Position numbers and translations under genes: made by a program
Source: Flavobacterium sp. UBA6195
GTDB taxonomy: Bacteria > Bacteroidota > Bacteroidia > Flavobacteriales > Flavobacteriaceae
Direction of reading: 5' to 3'
Assembly (NCBI RefSeq): GCF_002422095.1
Contig: NZ_DITB01000128.1
Coordinates: forward strand, 1-51,778
Length of the DNA: 51,778 nt
Part shown: piece after piece, positions 1 to 8,663 of the stretch
Position numbering within the stretch: the stretch's first letter is position 1
Layout: every line of letters starts with the position of its first letter
The notes under the pieces: model-generated
The model's input: only the letters and a program-made list of their open reading frames with translations
What the model was told of the DNA's origin: nothing
The model's database searches: none

Positions 1-1369
1 ATCTTTCAAAACCTAATCCGAAACCTGAGTGCACAGCCGAACCGAATCTTCTAGTGTCTAAATACCACCAAAGTTCTTCTTCGTCGATTCCTAAGGCTTT
101 CATTTTTTCTACTAATACATCGTAACGCTCTTCTCTTTGCGAACCTCCAACAATTTCTCCAATTCCTGGGAATAAAATGTCCATTGCTCTAACAGTTTCT
201 TTTCCTGGTTCCGTGTTGTCGTTCAAACGCATGTAAAACGCTTTAATTTTTGCTGGATAATCAAATAAAATTACCGGACATTTAAAGTGTTTTTCTACTA
301 AGAAACGTTCGTGCTCACTTTGTAAATCAGCACCCCATTCGTTAATGATGTATTGGAATTTTTTCTTTTTATTTGGCGTTGAGTCTTTTAAAATATCAAT
401 AGCTTCTGTATAAGAAACACGTTTGAAGTTGTTATCAAGTACAAAACTTAATTTTTCTAAAAGAGACATTTCGCTTCTATCGGATTGAGGTTTTGACTTT
501 TCTTCTTCTAAAAGTCTTGCTTCTAAGAATTTTAAATCATCGCCACACTTATCAACCGTATATTTGATAACGTATTTGATGAAATCTTCAGCCAAATCCA
601 TGTTATCCGCTAAATCATTGAAAGCCACTTCTGGTTCAATCATCCAAAACTCAGCCAAGTGACGAGAAGTGTTTGAGTTCTCCGCACGGAATGTTGGTCC
701 GAAGGTATAAATTTGACCTAAAGCCATAGCAAAAGTTTCGCCTTCTAATTGTCCAGAAACGGTTAAGTTGGTTTGTTTTCCGAAGAAATCTTCTTTATAG
801 TTGATGCTTCCGTCTTCGTTTCTTGGAGCCGAACCATCGATTGGCAAAGAAGTTACTTGAAACATTTCTCCAGCACCTTCAGCATCAGAACCTGTGATGA
901 TAGGCGTATTCACATAGAAAAATCCTTTTTCTTGAAAATATTGATGTACTGCAAACGCTAAAGTTGATCGCACACGCATAATTGCTCCAAAAACATTGGT
1001 TCTTACGCGTAAATGAGCATTTTCGCGTAAAAATTCTAACGAGTGTTTTTTAGGTTGCATTGGGAATTTCTCCGCATCGCTATCACCTAAAATTTCTAAT
1101 TTCGTTACTTGAATTTCTACTTTTTGTCCAGCGCCCCGACTTTCTGCTAAAGTTCCTGTAACGCAAATAGCAGCTCCAGTTGTTATTCTTTTTAAAGTTT
1201 CATCTGGTGTGTTTTCAAAATCTACCACACACTGAATATTATGAATGGTTGAACCATCGTTCAACGCAATAAATTGATTGTTTCTAAATGTTCTAACCCA
1301 ACCTTTTGCTGTTACTTCATGTAGTGTTTTCGTACTGTTTAAAAGGTCTATAACTTTTGAGTGTTTCAT
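1..1369 (-). CDS. asnS: Asparaginyl-tRNA synthetase, 3' end beyond the window
   Basis: Class II aminoacyl-tRNA synthetase that charges tRNA-Asn in the cytoplasm. Translating the minus strand from the ATG at 1369 gives 456 codons without a stop. It begins MKHSKVIDLL, followed by an OB-fold anticodon-binding domain (about residues 1-110) and the class II catalytic core: motif 2 is seen as TFRAENSNTSRHLAEFWMIE and motif 3 begins at GFGLGFER at the window edge. By comparison with the family only about 25 C-terminal residues are missing. It lies 29 bases downstream of the RND exporter on the same strand but has its own promoter box in that gap. Nothing unusual is visible. Very confident. Confidence 0.95.
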   Translation of the reverse strand, partial: MKHSKVIDLLNSTKTLHEVTAKGWVRTFRNNQFIALNDGSTIHNIQCVVDFENTPDETLKRITTGAAICVTGTLAESRGAGQKVEIQVTKLEILGDSDAEKFPMQPKKHSLEFLRENAHLRVRTNVFGAIMRVRSTLAFAVHQYFQEKGFFYVNTPIITGSDAEGAGEMFQVTSLPIDGSAPRNEDGSINYKEDFFGKQTNLTVSGQLEGETFAMALGQIYTFGPTFRAENSNTSRHLAEFWMIEPEVAFNDLADNMDLAEDFIKYVIKYTVDKCGDDLKFLEARLLEEEKSKPQSDRSEMSLLEKLSFVLDNNFKRVSYTEAIDILKDSTPNKKKKFQYIINEWGADLQSEHERFLVEKHFKCPVILFDYPAKIKAFYMRLNDNTEPGKETVRAMDILFPGIGEIVGGSQREERYDVLVEKMKALGIDEEELWWYLDTRRFGSAVHSGFGLGFER

Positions 1370-1390
1370 TTCTTTATGTATTATATAATG

Positions 1391-1398
1391 CAAATATA
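1391..1398 (-). promoter_or_regulatory. -7 promoter box (TATATTTG) of asnS
   Basis: The minus strand reads TATATTTG, a perfect match to the Bacteroidota TAnnTTTG box, 21 bases before the asnS ATG. It abuts the stop codon of the exporter gene (1399-1401). No clear -33 TTG lies at the usual spacing. Confidence 0.55.
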
Positions 1399-3810
1399 CT
1401 ATTTCTCGTTTGAATTTTCTTCTTCAATATCTTCTGCTAAAATATCTAATGTTGGTTCTAAAAATTCTTGTTGGTTAGCAATCGTTTTATCTAACGAAAG
1501 TAATAATGCTGGTAACAAGATTAGGTTTGAAATCATTGCAAAAAGTAATGTTGTAGCAACTAATCCTCCTAATGCTACAGTTCCGCCAAAGCTAGATAAT
1601 GTAAATACTGAGAATCCAAAGAACAATACCACTGAAGTGTAAAACATACTAATACCTGCTTCTTTTAAAGTGGCATAGACAGAACGTTTTATTTTCCAAT
1701 CATTAGCTTTTAATTCTTGACGGTATTTGGCCAAAAAGTGAATCGTATCATCTACTGATATTCCAAACGCAATACTAAATACTAATATGGTGGATGGTTT
1801 AATTGGAATTCCAAAATAACCCATTAATCCAGCAGTCATTACTAATGGCAATATGTTTGGTAATAATGAAACGATTATCATCTTGAAAGAACGGAACATG
1901 TATGCCATTAATAACGAAATTAAAACAATAGCAAAAATTAGCGATTGTACTAAATTGTCAATTAAATAATGGGTTCCTTTTTCAAAAACATAAGCTTTTC
2001 CTGTTAGTGAAACTTCATAGCGTTCTTTCGGGAAAATGTGATTGATTTTGTCTTGTAAACGTTCTTCAATTTTTTGCATTTTGTCTGTACCAATATCTCG
2101 CATAAAAGTCGTGATACGTGCATATTGCCCAGTACTATCAACATAGCTTTTCAGCATATTTTCGTTTCCTTTTTTAGTCGAATTTTTTATATAGGATAAA
2201 ATAAACGCTTCTTCTTGTTTGGTAGGTAATTCGTAATATTCAGGATTTCCGTTATAGTAAGCTTGTTTTGAATATTTGACTAAATTAACAATAGAAACAG
2301 GTTTTGATAATTCAGGAATTTCTTCAATGGTTTCTTGAAGTTCTTCTATTCGTTTTAATGTTACTGATTTTAAAGCACCTTTTGGTTTTTTAGTGTCAAT
2401 AACAATTTCTAATGGCATAACACCATCAAATTCCTTTTCATAGAATAAAATGTCTTTGTAAAAAGGCGCCTTTTTTGGCATATCTTCAATAATACTTCCC
2501 GAAATTTTAATTTGATAAATTCCAATAATTCCCATCACTAAAATCCCAATGGCTGTTGAAAAAACAGCAATTCTATGGTGTCTTATTGTGTTTTCAATCC
2601 AATGAATAAATTTAGCCATATAGTTTTTACCTAAATGTGCTAAGTGTTTCTCTTTAGGCATTGGCATATAACTATAAACAATTGGAATGATAATTAAACA
2701 AAGTATAAATAAGAAAACAATGTTTAATGAAGCTACAACTCCAAATTCTTTCAATAATTTACTATCTGTAAAAATGAAGGTTCCAAAACCAGCAGCAGTA
2801 GTTAAATTCGTCATTAAAGTAGCATTCCCAACTTTAGAAATTACCCGTTGTAAGGATTTGGCTTTATTTCCGTGATTTTTAATTTCTTGCTGGTATTTGT
2901 TGATAAGGAAAATACAGTTAGGAATTCCGATAACAATGATTAATGGAGGAATAATTGCTGTTAAAACGGTTATTTCATAATGTAACAAACCTAGCGTTCC
3001 AAACGACCACATTACGCCAATAATTACCACAAACATGGAAACCATGGTAGCTCTGAAACTTCTAAAAAAGAAAAAGAATAGTAATGAAGTAATTCCAAGT
3101 GCTGCACCAACGAACAATCCAATTTCACTAATAATGCTATTAGCATTCAGTGTTCTAATGTATGGCATTCCAGAAACACGAAGATCTAATCCGGTTTCTT
3201 TTTCGAAGGCGTTAATTCTGTCTTGGTTAAGATGTTTTTCAATAAATTGTTTTCTTGCAGGTGTGTTTACAATTTTTTTATCCATGTAAATGGCAAAACG
3301 CACTGCACCACTTTCTTTATTGAACAGCATACCTTCATAGAAAGGTAAATTATTGAAGAATTCTTTTTCCTTTTCTTTTAGATAATTGTTAGATATGCTA
3401 TCATTATTGATGAAAGGAACTAATTTGAATTTTTGTTCTAATGTGTCTTTCTCAAGTACTTTTAAATCTTCAATAGATAAGGTAAGTTCAACAGCTTTGT
3501 CTTTCTTGATTTCGGCAATGAATTTTTCCCAAGCTTTTATATTTTTCTCGGTAAAGAAATTCTTGTCCTTGAAACCTAATACTACTAGATTTCCTTCTTC
3601 ACCAAATTTTTCTAAAAAAGAATTGTATTGAATGTTTACTTCATGATCATCAGGTAATAAATTGGCTTCAGTAAAGGTAAAACGCATGTTTTTCCACTGA
3701 AAACTCATGAAAATCGTAAAAAGTAAAACAAGAAGTAATAAAAAAACGCGGTTTCTTAAAATTCTACTGGCAATATAATCCCAAAAACTGGTGCTTAACC
3801 ACTTTAACAT
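1399..3810 (-). CDS. RND superfamily exporter, MMPL type
   Basis: Inner-membrane proton-driven transporter of the RND/MMPL/SSD group, 803 aa. A first transmembrane helix at about residues 17-37 is followed by a large periplasmic loop, a cluster of helices from about 230 to 400 with the sterol-sensing-like core, a second loop, and a second helix cluster from about 620 to 790 containing a GISVDDTIHF segment typical of RND helix 4/10. The two halves are homologous, as usual. Length and topology fit the two-loop exporters that Flavobacteriaceae carry as single genes with no adaptor or outer-membrane channel beside them. The substrate cannot be read from the sequence; lipids or hydrophobic compounds are the usual guess. 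It has its own promoter box upstream. Confidence 0.87.
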   Translation of the reverse strand: MLKWLSTSFWDYIASRILRNRVFLLLLVLLFTIFMSFQWKNMRFTFTEANLLPDDHEVNIQYNSFLEKFGEEGNLVVLGFKDKNFFTEKNIKAWEKFIAEIKKDKAVELTLSIEDLKVLEKDTLEQKFKLVPFINNDSISNNYLKEKEKEFFNNLPFYEGMLFNKESGAVRFAIYMDKKIVNTPARKQFIEKHLNQDRINAFEKETGLDLRVSGMPYIRTLNANSIISEIGLFVGAALGITSLLFFFFFRSFRATMVSMFVVIIGVMWSFGTLGLLHYEITVLTAIIPPLIIVIGIPNCIFLINKYQQEIKNHGNKAKSLQRVISKVGNATLMTNLTTAAGFGTFIFTDSKLLKEFGVVASLNIVFLFILCLIIIPIVYSYMPMPKEKHLAHLGKNYMAKFIHWIENTIRHHRIAVFSTAIGILVMGIIGIYQIKISGSIIEDMPKKAPFYKDILFYEKEFDGVMPLEIVIDTKKPKGALKSVTLKRIEELQETIEEIPELSKPVSIVNLVKYSKQAYYNGNPEYYELPTKQEEAFILSYIKNSTKKGNENMLKSYVDSTGQYARITTFMRDIGTDKMQKIEERLQDKINHIFPKERYEVSLTGKAYVFEKGTHYLIDNLVQSLIFAIVLISLLMAYMFRSFKMIIVSLLPNILPLVMTAGLMGYFGIPIKPSTILVFSIAFGISVDDTIHFLAKYRQELKANDWKIKRSVYATLKEAGISMFYTSVVLFFGFSVFTLSSFGGTVALGGLVATTLLFAMISNLILLPALLLSLDKTIANQQEFLEPTLDILAEDIEEENSNEK

Positions 3811-3828
3811 CTCTCAAAAATTAGGGTG

Positions 3829-3836
3829 CAAAGGTA
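3829..3836 (-). promoter_or_regulatory. -7 promoter box (TACCTTTG) of the RND exporter
   Basis: The minus strand reads TACCTTTG 18 bases before the ATG at 3810, a full TAnnTTTG match with a short leader. A -33 TTG at the usual spacing is not obvious. Confidence 0.55.
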
Positions 3837-3885
3837 AGGATAATTGCTTGAAATATTGGTGTTGAGCGTAATTTTTAAGTTAAAT

Positions 3886-6369
3886 TTAGAATCCTAAATC
3901 TAAATAATAGGATACTTTAATTGCAATGTTGTCATCAAAATTTGGTAATTGGTTGGGGCCATATCTGTAAAAGGCAACTAAGCCAAAACCTTTGAAGATT
4001 TTATTGCATTCAACTCCACTTTCAAAAAAACCGTCTTCTAGTGTTTTATATCCTATTCCAACGTGTTGATTATTTTTATTGTTTGAACCAACAGCCATTC
4101 GGGTTACGATTGTAAATTCAGGATTAATTTTGTATCCAAGACGAATTTTATTAAAAGTATGTTTTAATTGTAAAGACGCATATTTGTTGGAGAAAAATTC
4201 GTTAAAATACATGGTTTCAAAACTGTTTTTTCCTGCAAATGTTATTCGTTGAAGAATGGCATCTCTGTTCAAATTATTAGGAACAATACTGTATAAATGC
4301 GTAATTGGAACATCGCCAAATGCTATACCAGTTTGTAGTAAAATCGAACTTTTTTGACCTGACAAAAATGGCAATTCATAATAAGTTTTGAAATCTAGTT
4401 TTGAGAAAACGAAATCATTTTCAAGTAAATTGGGTAATGTTTGGGTATACTGAATTGAAAATTTTGGATGTCTTTTTTCATATTCAATTTTTCCAACAGG
4501 TGTTTGCATGTAATTACTGAACGGATTCCATTGAATTGCTAATTGTAATGCAGTAATGGTGTAATTGGTATAAGATTTTCCGTCATTTATAAATGTGTAA
4601 TCAAAAAGAGGCTGAATTTGATTATGAGAAATTCCAAAATAGCTGGAGGTTTTTGGTAAAAACTTACTCTCAATAAAAGCCGAACTCATTTTGTTGTTGT
4701 AGAAAGTAGAAATGTTAATTGGTCGTGGATCATAAATTTTGAATCTTCGTGAATCAGTTACAAAATTAGTTTGAGCAATTTCGTAAATGTCTTCAGAATA
4801 AGATGCACTTATCCAAGTTTCAGAATTTTTATCAGCTAAGTAAGAAGGAGTAATCCCGAATTTGAATTCCTCATCTTTTAAACCATAAGCGCCATAGAAA
4901 GCAACTTTGTATTTTTTTGATAATTTAGAATTGGTTACTGCGCCTAAACCAAAACGGAATCCTTCAAAATTATTGTATTTTACTATACTTCTTAAATCAA
5001 TATCAAATATAGAAATAGGAACATATCCATTAATAATTTTTCGCCCTAGAAAAATTTTATGTTCGATTTTTTCGGAAAGTGATAAACTGTCAATAGAAGT
5101 ATAGGTGCGAAGTTTTCTTTTATCTAGACTCTCCTTTTTAAAAACGGACCAATATTCGTTATCTCTTTTTAAACTATTCTCCGGAATTTCAATCTTAACT
5201 CTTGGTTTAGAAATTTCAACTTTTTTATTAATTTCTATATCAAAAGGAGTTGATTCAATTATTACAAAGGCATGATCTGTAGCATTATTGTTTTCAATTT
5301 CTTCTAGACTAGAGCTGAATTTTATGGTTCCTCCTAATATTTTAATATCTTCATGATTGTTGCCTTTTGAAACTCTAAATTTTCGATTTTTTGGAAACCA
5401 GATATCAAATTCTTTTTTATAGTCAAATGTGTAAGTCGCATTAATATTTACTACTCCATAAATTCTAAAATAGGCTTGTGAAATGGCATAATTTTGAGAA
5501 TCAATATAAAGTAATCCTCTTAGTCTGTTTGTATTGAGTTTTTTAGGTTCAAAATAAATTCGATACGAGCTTCTGCCTTCTATTTTAACTGTATCAATTA
5601 GCTTATAATTGTATAACCTTCTGCCATAGTTAGATATTGGATTTTGAACTGGAATTTCAAGTATTTCAAATGGATTTTCATACACCGAATAGGAAATGAG
5701 TTTTAAGCCTAAGTATTCATATATAGGTTGTTCAAAACCGGCCATTCTTGTGGCTAAAATTGTTTCTTTGCTTTGTTTTTGATGGTGTTGGATTAAATTT
5801 ACTTTTTCTGTTTGATACAAATGTTGTTTCTCTGAGAATTTTTTGAATTTGTAATTCGTTGAATCCAATTTAATAGTTGGTTTTCTCAGGAATCTTTTTT
5901 TATAAATGGTGTCAATTTTAGAAGAAATACTATCTGGATTTGCGGTTATTTGAAGGTATTCATAATTTTTATATTGAAAAGTCGATAACCCTTTTTCAGG
6001 ATCGTTTGACTTTCGGTTTTCAATTACTTTCTTAATAATATTGTTTACTTCAATATCAGTGTGAATTTCCGTTTTCTTTTCGTTTAAATCGTTAACAAGT
6101 TTAATTGTAATGAATTGAATTTCCTTTTGTGGATAAAAGGTCTTTTCATAATATCCTTTAAAATTTATTCTTGCTGGAATTTTGATATCTTTTACATCAA
6201 TTGTAAATTTCCCTTCCCAATCGGCATTGAATTTTTTATTATCATAAGAAATTGAAGCAAAAGCGATGGGAACTTTTGAATCAAAGTCGATAACTTGTCC
6301 TTTAATTTTGGTTTGTGCTACAGAACTAAGAGAAATGAAAAAGCACAAAAAAAGCCAAAAGTATTTCAT
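3886..6369 (-). CDS. DUF5686 family outer-membrane protein with carboxypeptidase-like regulatory domain
   Basis: Predicted outer-membrane protein of 827 aa. A signal peptide (MKYFWLFLCFFISLSSVAQ) precedes a CarboxypepD_reg-like beta-sandwich of about 85 residues (TKIKGQVIDFDSKVPIAFAS...), a central DUF5686 region and a C-terminal half rich in alternating aromatic beta strands, ending in YYLDLGF as barrels do. This architecture is common in Bacteroidota; its function is unknown. An in-frame start 30 bases upstream (6399) is rejected because a TATCTTTG promoter box lies at 6387-6394, between the two starts, so the upstream codon would not be transcribed. The signal peptide also begins cleanly at 6369. 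A terminator separates it from frr. Confidence 0.82.
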   Translation of the reverse strand: MKYFWLFLCFFISLSSVAQTKIKGQVIDFDSKVPIAFASISYDNKKFNADWEGKFTIDVKDIKIPARINFKGYYEKTFYPQKEIQFITIKLVNDLNEKKTEIHTDIEVNNIIKKVIENRKSNDPEKGLSTFQYKNYEYLQITANPDSISSKIDTIYKKRFLRKPTIKLDSTNYKFKKFSEKQHLYQTEKVNLIQHHQKQSKETILATRMAGFEQPIYEYLGLKLISYSVYENPFEILEIPVQNPISNYGRRLYNYKLIDTVKIEGRSSYRIYFEPKKLNTNRLRGLLYIDSQNYAISQAYFRIYGVVNINATYTFDYKKEFDIWFPKNRKFRVSKGNNHEDIKILGGTIKFSSSLEEIENNNATDHAFVIIESTPFDIEINKKVEISKPRVKIEIPENSLKRDNEYWSVFKKESLDKRKLRTYTSIDSLSLSEKIEHKIFLGRKIINGYVPISIFDIDLRSIVKYNNFEGFRFGLGAVTNSKLSKKYKVAFYGAYGLKDEEFKFGITPSYLADKNSETWISASYSEDIYEIAQTNFVTDSRRFKIYDPRPINISTFYNNKMSSAFIESKFLPKTSSYFGISHNQIQPLFDYTFINDGKSYTNYTITALQLAIQWNPFSNYMQTPVGKIEYEKRHPKFSIQYTQTLPNLLENDFVFSKLDFKTYYELPFLSGQKSSILLQTGIAFGDVPITHLYSIVPNNLNRDAILQRITFAGKNSFETMYFNEFFSNKYASLQLKHTFNKIRLGYKINPEFTIVTRMAVGSNNKNNQHVGIGYKTLEDGFFESGVECNKIFKGFGLVAFYRYGPNQLPNFDDNIAIKVSYYLDLGF

Positions 6370-6386
6370 GAAGGGTTTATTTCTTA

Positions 6387-6394
6387 CAAAGATA
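6387..6394 (-). promoter_or_regulatory. -7 promoter box (TATCTTTG) of the DUF5686 gene; fixes its start
   Basis: The minus strand reads TATCTTTG, a perfect TAnnTTTG box, 17 bases before the ATG at 6369. It lies downstream of the alternative start at 6399, so it supports the shorter protein. Confidence 0.6.
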
Positions 6395-6405
6395 TTCAAA
6401 ATAAA

Positions 6406-6430
6406 AAATCCCGACTACGAATCGGGATTT
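6406..6430 (-). terminator. Rho-independent terminator of pyrH-frr
   Basis: Perfect 9-bp stem (AAATCCCGA / TCGGGATTT) with a 7-base loop. On the minus strand it is followed by a T-rich run and sits 6 bases after the frr stop. Confidence 0.85.
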
Positions 6431-6435
6431 AAAAT

Positions 6436-6999
6436 TTATACTTTCATGATTTCAGCTTCTTTAACGGCTAAAAGCTCTTCAATTTTCTTGATGAACGCAT
6501 CTGTTAATTTTTGAACATCTTCTTCTGCTTTTTTACATATGTCTTCCGCTGTTCCGTTTTTTTCTTCTTTCTTGATATCCGTGTTCGCATCTTTTCTGTG
6601 ATTTCGGATACCAATTTTTGCTTCTTCAGCTTCGTGTTTCGCTTGTTTAACTAAGTCGCGTCTTCTTTCTTCTGTTAAAGCAGGAATGTTGATGATAATG
6701 TTTTCACCATTATTCATTGGGTTTAACCCTAAATTAGCAATCATAATTGCTTTTTCAATTGGGCCTAACATATTTTTTTCCCAAGGAGTAACGGTTAATG
6801 TTCTCGCATCTGGAGCATTGATGTTGGCTACTTGTGAAATAGGCGTTTGCGAACCATAATAATCCACAAAAACACCACCTAGCATTTGAGGCGAAGCTTT
6901 TCCAGCTCTAATATTTAAGAATTCTTTTTCTAAATGAGCAATCGAACCATTCATAGCTTCTTTTGCACTGTCTAAAATAAAGTTAATCTCTTCAGTCAT
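6436..6999 (-). CDS. frr: Ribosome recycling factor
   Basis: Releases 70S ribosomes from mRNA after termination, together with EF-G. The protein is 187 aa, the family's usual length. It shows the long-helix domain I segments (IRAGKASPQML near residue 32; VNINIPALTEERR-like segment near 105) and the lysine/glutamate-rich C-terminal helix. It follows pyrH by 44 bases on the same strand, the widespread pyrH-frr order, and the gap contains a tandem heptamer array. A strong terminator follows it. Very confident. Confidence 0.97.
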   Translation of the reverse strand: MTEEINFILDSAKEAMNGSIAHLEKEFLNIRAGKASPQMLGGVFVDYYGSQTPISQVANINAPDARTLTVTPWEKNMLGPIEKAIMIANLGLNPMNNGENIIINIPALTEERRRDLVKQAKHEAEEAKIGIRNHRKDANTDIKKEEKNGTAEDICKKAEEDVQKLTDAFIKKIEELLAVKEAEIMKV

Positions 7000-7012
7000 A
7001 TCTCTAAATTTT

Positions 7013-7047
7013 TACTTCGTACTTCTAATTTTGTACTTTGTACTTAT
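7013..7047. repeat. Tandem heptamer array between pyrH and frr
   Basis: The plus strand reads TACTTCG, TACTTCT, AATTTTG, TACTTTG, TACTTAT: five consecutive 7-mers in register. The array fills most of the pyrH-frr gap and touches the pyrH stop. Confidence 0.7.
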
Positions 7048-7751
7048 ATTGTTACTGTTGTTCCGATAGTTTCGCCTTCGCAAACTTTTAACAAGTTACC
7101 ATCTTTATTCATGTCAAACACAATAATAGGTAATTTATTTTCTTGACTTAATGTAAAAGCAGTGGTATCCATTACATTTAATCCTTTTGCTAATACATCT
7201 TCAAACGAAATAAAGTCGAATTTAACTGCATCTGCATTTTTTTCTGGGTCTGAAGTGTAAACACCATCAACACGAGTTCCTTTTAAAATTACATCAGCAC
7301 CTACTTCAATTCCTCTTAAAACTGCTGCTGTATCTGTTGTAAAGTACGGATTTCCAGTTCCAGCACCAAAAATTACAATTCTTCCTTTTTCTAAATGGCG
7401 AGTAGCTCTTCTTTTGATATAAGGTTCAGCAATAGCTTCAATTTTTAAAGCGGTTTGTAAACGCGTTTGCATTCCAGCTTCTTCTAAAGCACCTTGTAAA
7501 GCCATACCGTTAATAACTGTTGCCAACATTCCCATGTAATCACCTTGCACTCTGTCCATTCCGTTGCTTGCACCAGCTACACCTCTAAAAATGTTTCCAC
7601 CACCAATAACGATTGCAATTTCTACACCTTTATCGTGAATTTGTTTTATTTCGGCAGCATACTCAGCTAAGCGTTGTGGGTCAATTCCATATTGTCTATC
7701 ACCCATTAAAGCCTCACCGCTTAATTTTAGAAGAATTCTTTTGTACTTCAT
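7044..7751 (-). CDS. pyrH: UMP kinase (uridylate kinase)
   Basis: Phosphorylates UMP to UDP in the cytoplasm, the first kinase step of pyrimidine nucleotide supply. The protein is 235 aa of the amino-acid-kinase fold. It shows the N-terminal phosphate loop KLSGEAL (residues 8-14), the GGGN segment, and the nucleotide-binding stretch GTGNPYFTTDTAA. The length is standard for bacterial PyrH. It leads a two-gene unit with frr and has its own promoter box upstream. Very confident. Confidence 0.97.
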   Translation of the reverse strand: MKYKRILLKLSGEALMGDRQYGIDPQRLAEYAAEIKQIHDKGVEIAIVIGGGNIFRGVAGASNGMDRVQGDYMGMLATVINGMALQGALEEAGMQTRLQTALKIEAIAEPYIKRRATRHLEKGRIVIFGAGTGNPYFTTDTAAVLRGIEVGADVILKGTRVDGVYTSDPEKNADAVKFDFISFEDVLAKGLNVMDTTAFTLSQENKLPIIVFDMNKDGNLLKVCEGETIGTTVTI

Positions 7752-7774
7752 CGTGTGTTGTATTATTTGTGGTG

Positions 7775-7782
7775 CAAATATA
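7775..7782 (-). promoter_or_regulatory. -7 promoter box (TATATTTG) of pyrH-frr
   Basis: The minus strand reads TATATTTG 23 bases before the pyrH ATG at 7751. It is a perfect TAnnTTTG match in the gap between patatin and pyrH. Confidence 0.55.
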
Positions 7783-7819
7783 GTTAAATAGCTTTTTTTA
7801 GAAAAAAATGTTTTAACAA

Positions 7820-8608
7820 TTATATATCTAAATTTTGAAATGATTTTTTAGCCTCGTTGTATCCAATCTCAAAAATGGCATTCATTTTAGTTTTACTGGT
7901 TTCAAATGTACTAAAATTAGCTAATTCCTTTGGTTCGATAACCCAATCACACAAATTGAACTTTTGATAATTGTAATTGGCATACAATAAATCAAAGGCT
8001 CTACTGGTGACAGATTTTATTGATTTTAAATCTTTGGATTCGATATTTTGAATTGGACTTACGTAAACCCCAATTAAATAATCACATCTTCCTTGTAAAA
8101 TATCGGTTGGGAAATGATTCAAAATACCACCATCGCTGTATAATTTCTTATTGATTTCATATGGTGATAACATTCCTGGAAAAGAGGATGAAGCTAAAAT
8201 AGCATCGATAAGTTTCGCTTCGGAATTAAAAATTTTCAGTTTTCCTTTAACCAAATCGGTTGCCGTGATGTAAGCTGGAATTTTTAAATCACCAATGGTG
8301 ACATCACCTAAAATTTCTGCAAAATAACTTTTGAAGGATTCCGAATCAATCAATCCTGCTTTTTTGAATGTAAAATGTTTCCAATGAAAAAAGTAAATCG
8401 ATTTGAAAAATTCTAGAATTTCTTCTGGCGTTTTTCCAAAAGCAAATAATCCCCCAACGATAGCACCAGCACTTGTTCCAGCAATACAAGAAGGTTGGAT
8501 ACCTTGTTCAGTTAAAAATTGCAAAGCACCAGCATGAGCAATTCCTTTAGAACCCCCACCTGACAATACAATTCCGATAGATTTTGACGAATTTTCCATA
8601 TGTAACAT
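7820..8608 (-). CDS. Patatin-like phospholipase
   Basis: Predicted cytoplasmic lipid acyl hydrolase, 262 aa, with the Ser-Asp dyad of the patatin/RssA family. The oxyanion loop GGGSKG is at residues 17-22, the nucleophile elbow GTSAG has Ser46, and the catalytic Asp is in SDGG (Asp159). There is no signal peptide, so it resembles RssA/YchK-type intracellular members rather than secreted toxins. Two starts are possible (8608 and an ATG at 8599); both lie after the promoter box at 8626-8633. It is transcribed divergently from the thioredoxin-like gene with only about 55 bases between the starts. Confidence 0.88.
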   Translation of the reverse strand: MLHMENSSKSIGIVLSGGGSKGIAHAGALQFLTEQGIQPSCIAGTSAGAIVGGLFAFGKTPEEILEFFKSIYFFHWKHFTFKKAGLIDSESFKSYFAEILGDVTIGDLKIPAYITATDLVKGKLKIFNSEAKLIDAILASSSFPGMLSPYEINKKLYSDGGILNHFPTDILQGRCDYLIGVYVSPIQNIESKDLKSIKSVTSRAFDLLYANYNYQKFNLCDWVIEPKELANFSTFETSKTKMNAIFEIGYNEAKKSFQNLDI

Positions 8609-8625
8609 TTCTTACAGATAATTAC

Positions 8626-8633
8626 CAAAATTA
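8626..8633 (-). promoter_or_regulatory. -7 promoter box (TAATTTTG) of the patatin gene
   Basis: The minus strand reads TAATTTTG 17 bases before the ATG at 8608. Only four bases separate it from the oppositely directed box of the thioredoxin-like gene. Confidence 0.55.
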
Positions 8634-8637
8634 GAAT

Positions 8638-8645
8638 TAAATTTG
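8638..8645 (+). promoter_or_regulatory. -7 promoter box (TAAATTTG) of the thioredoxin-like gene; fixes its start
   Basis: TAAATTTG is a perfect box 18 bases before the ATG at 8664. An upstream in-frame TTG (8643) falls inside this box and so cannot be the translated start. Confidence 0.6.
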
Positions 8646-8663
8646 CCAAATAAAGTTAAGAAG

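Noticed and set aside
3886..6399. Longer DUF5686 start at 6399
   Set aside because: It lies upstream of a perfect promoter box (6387-6394), and the signal peptide begins at 6369.
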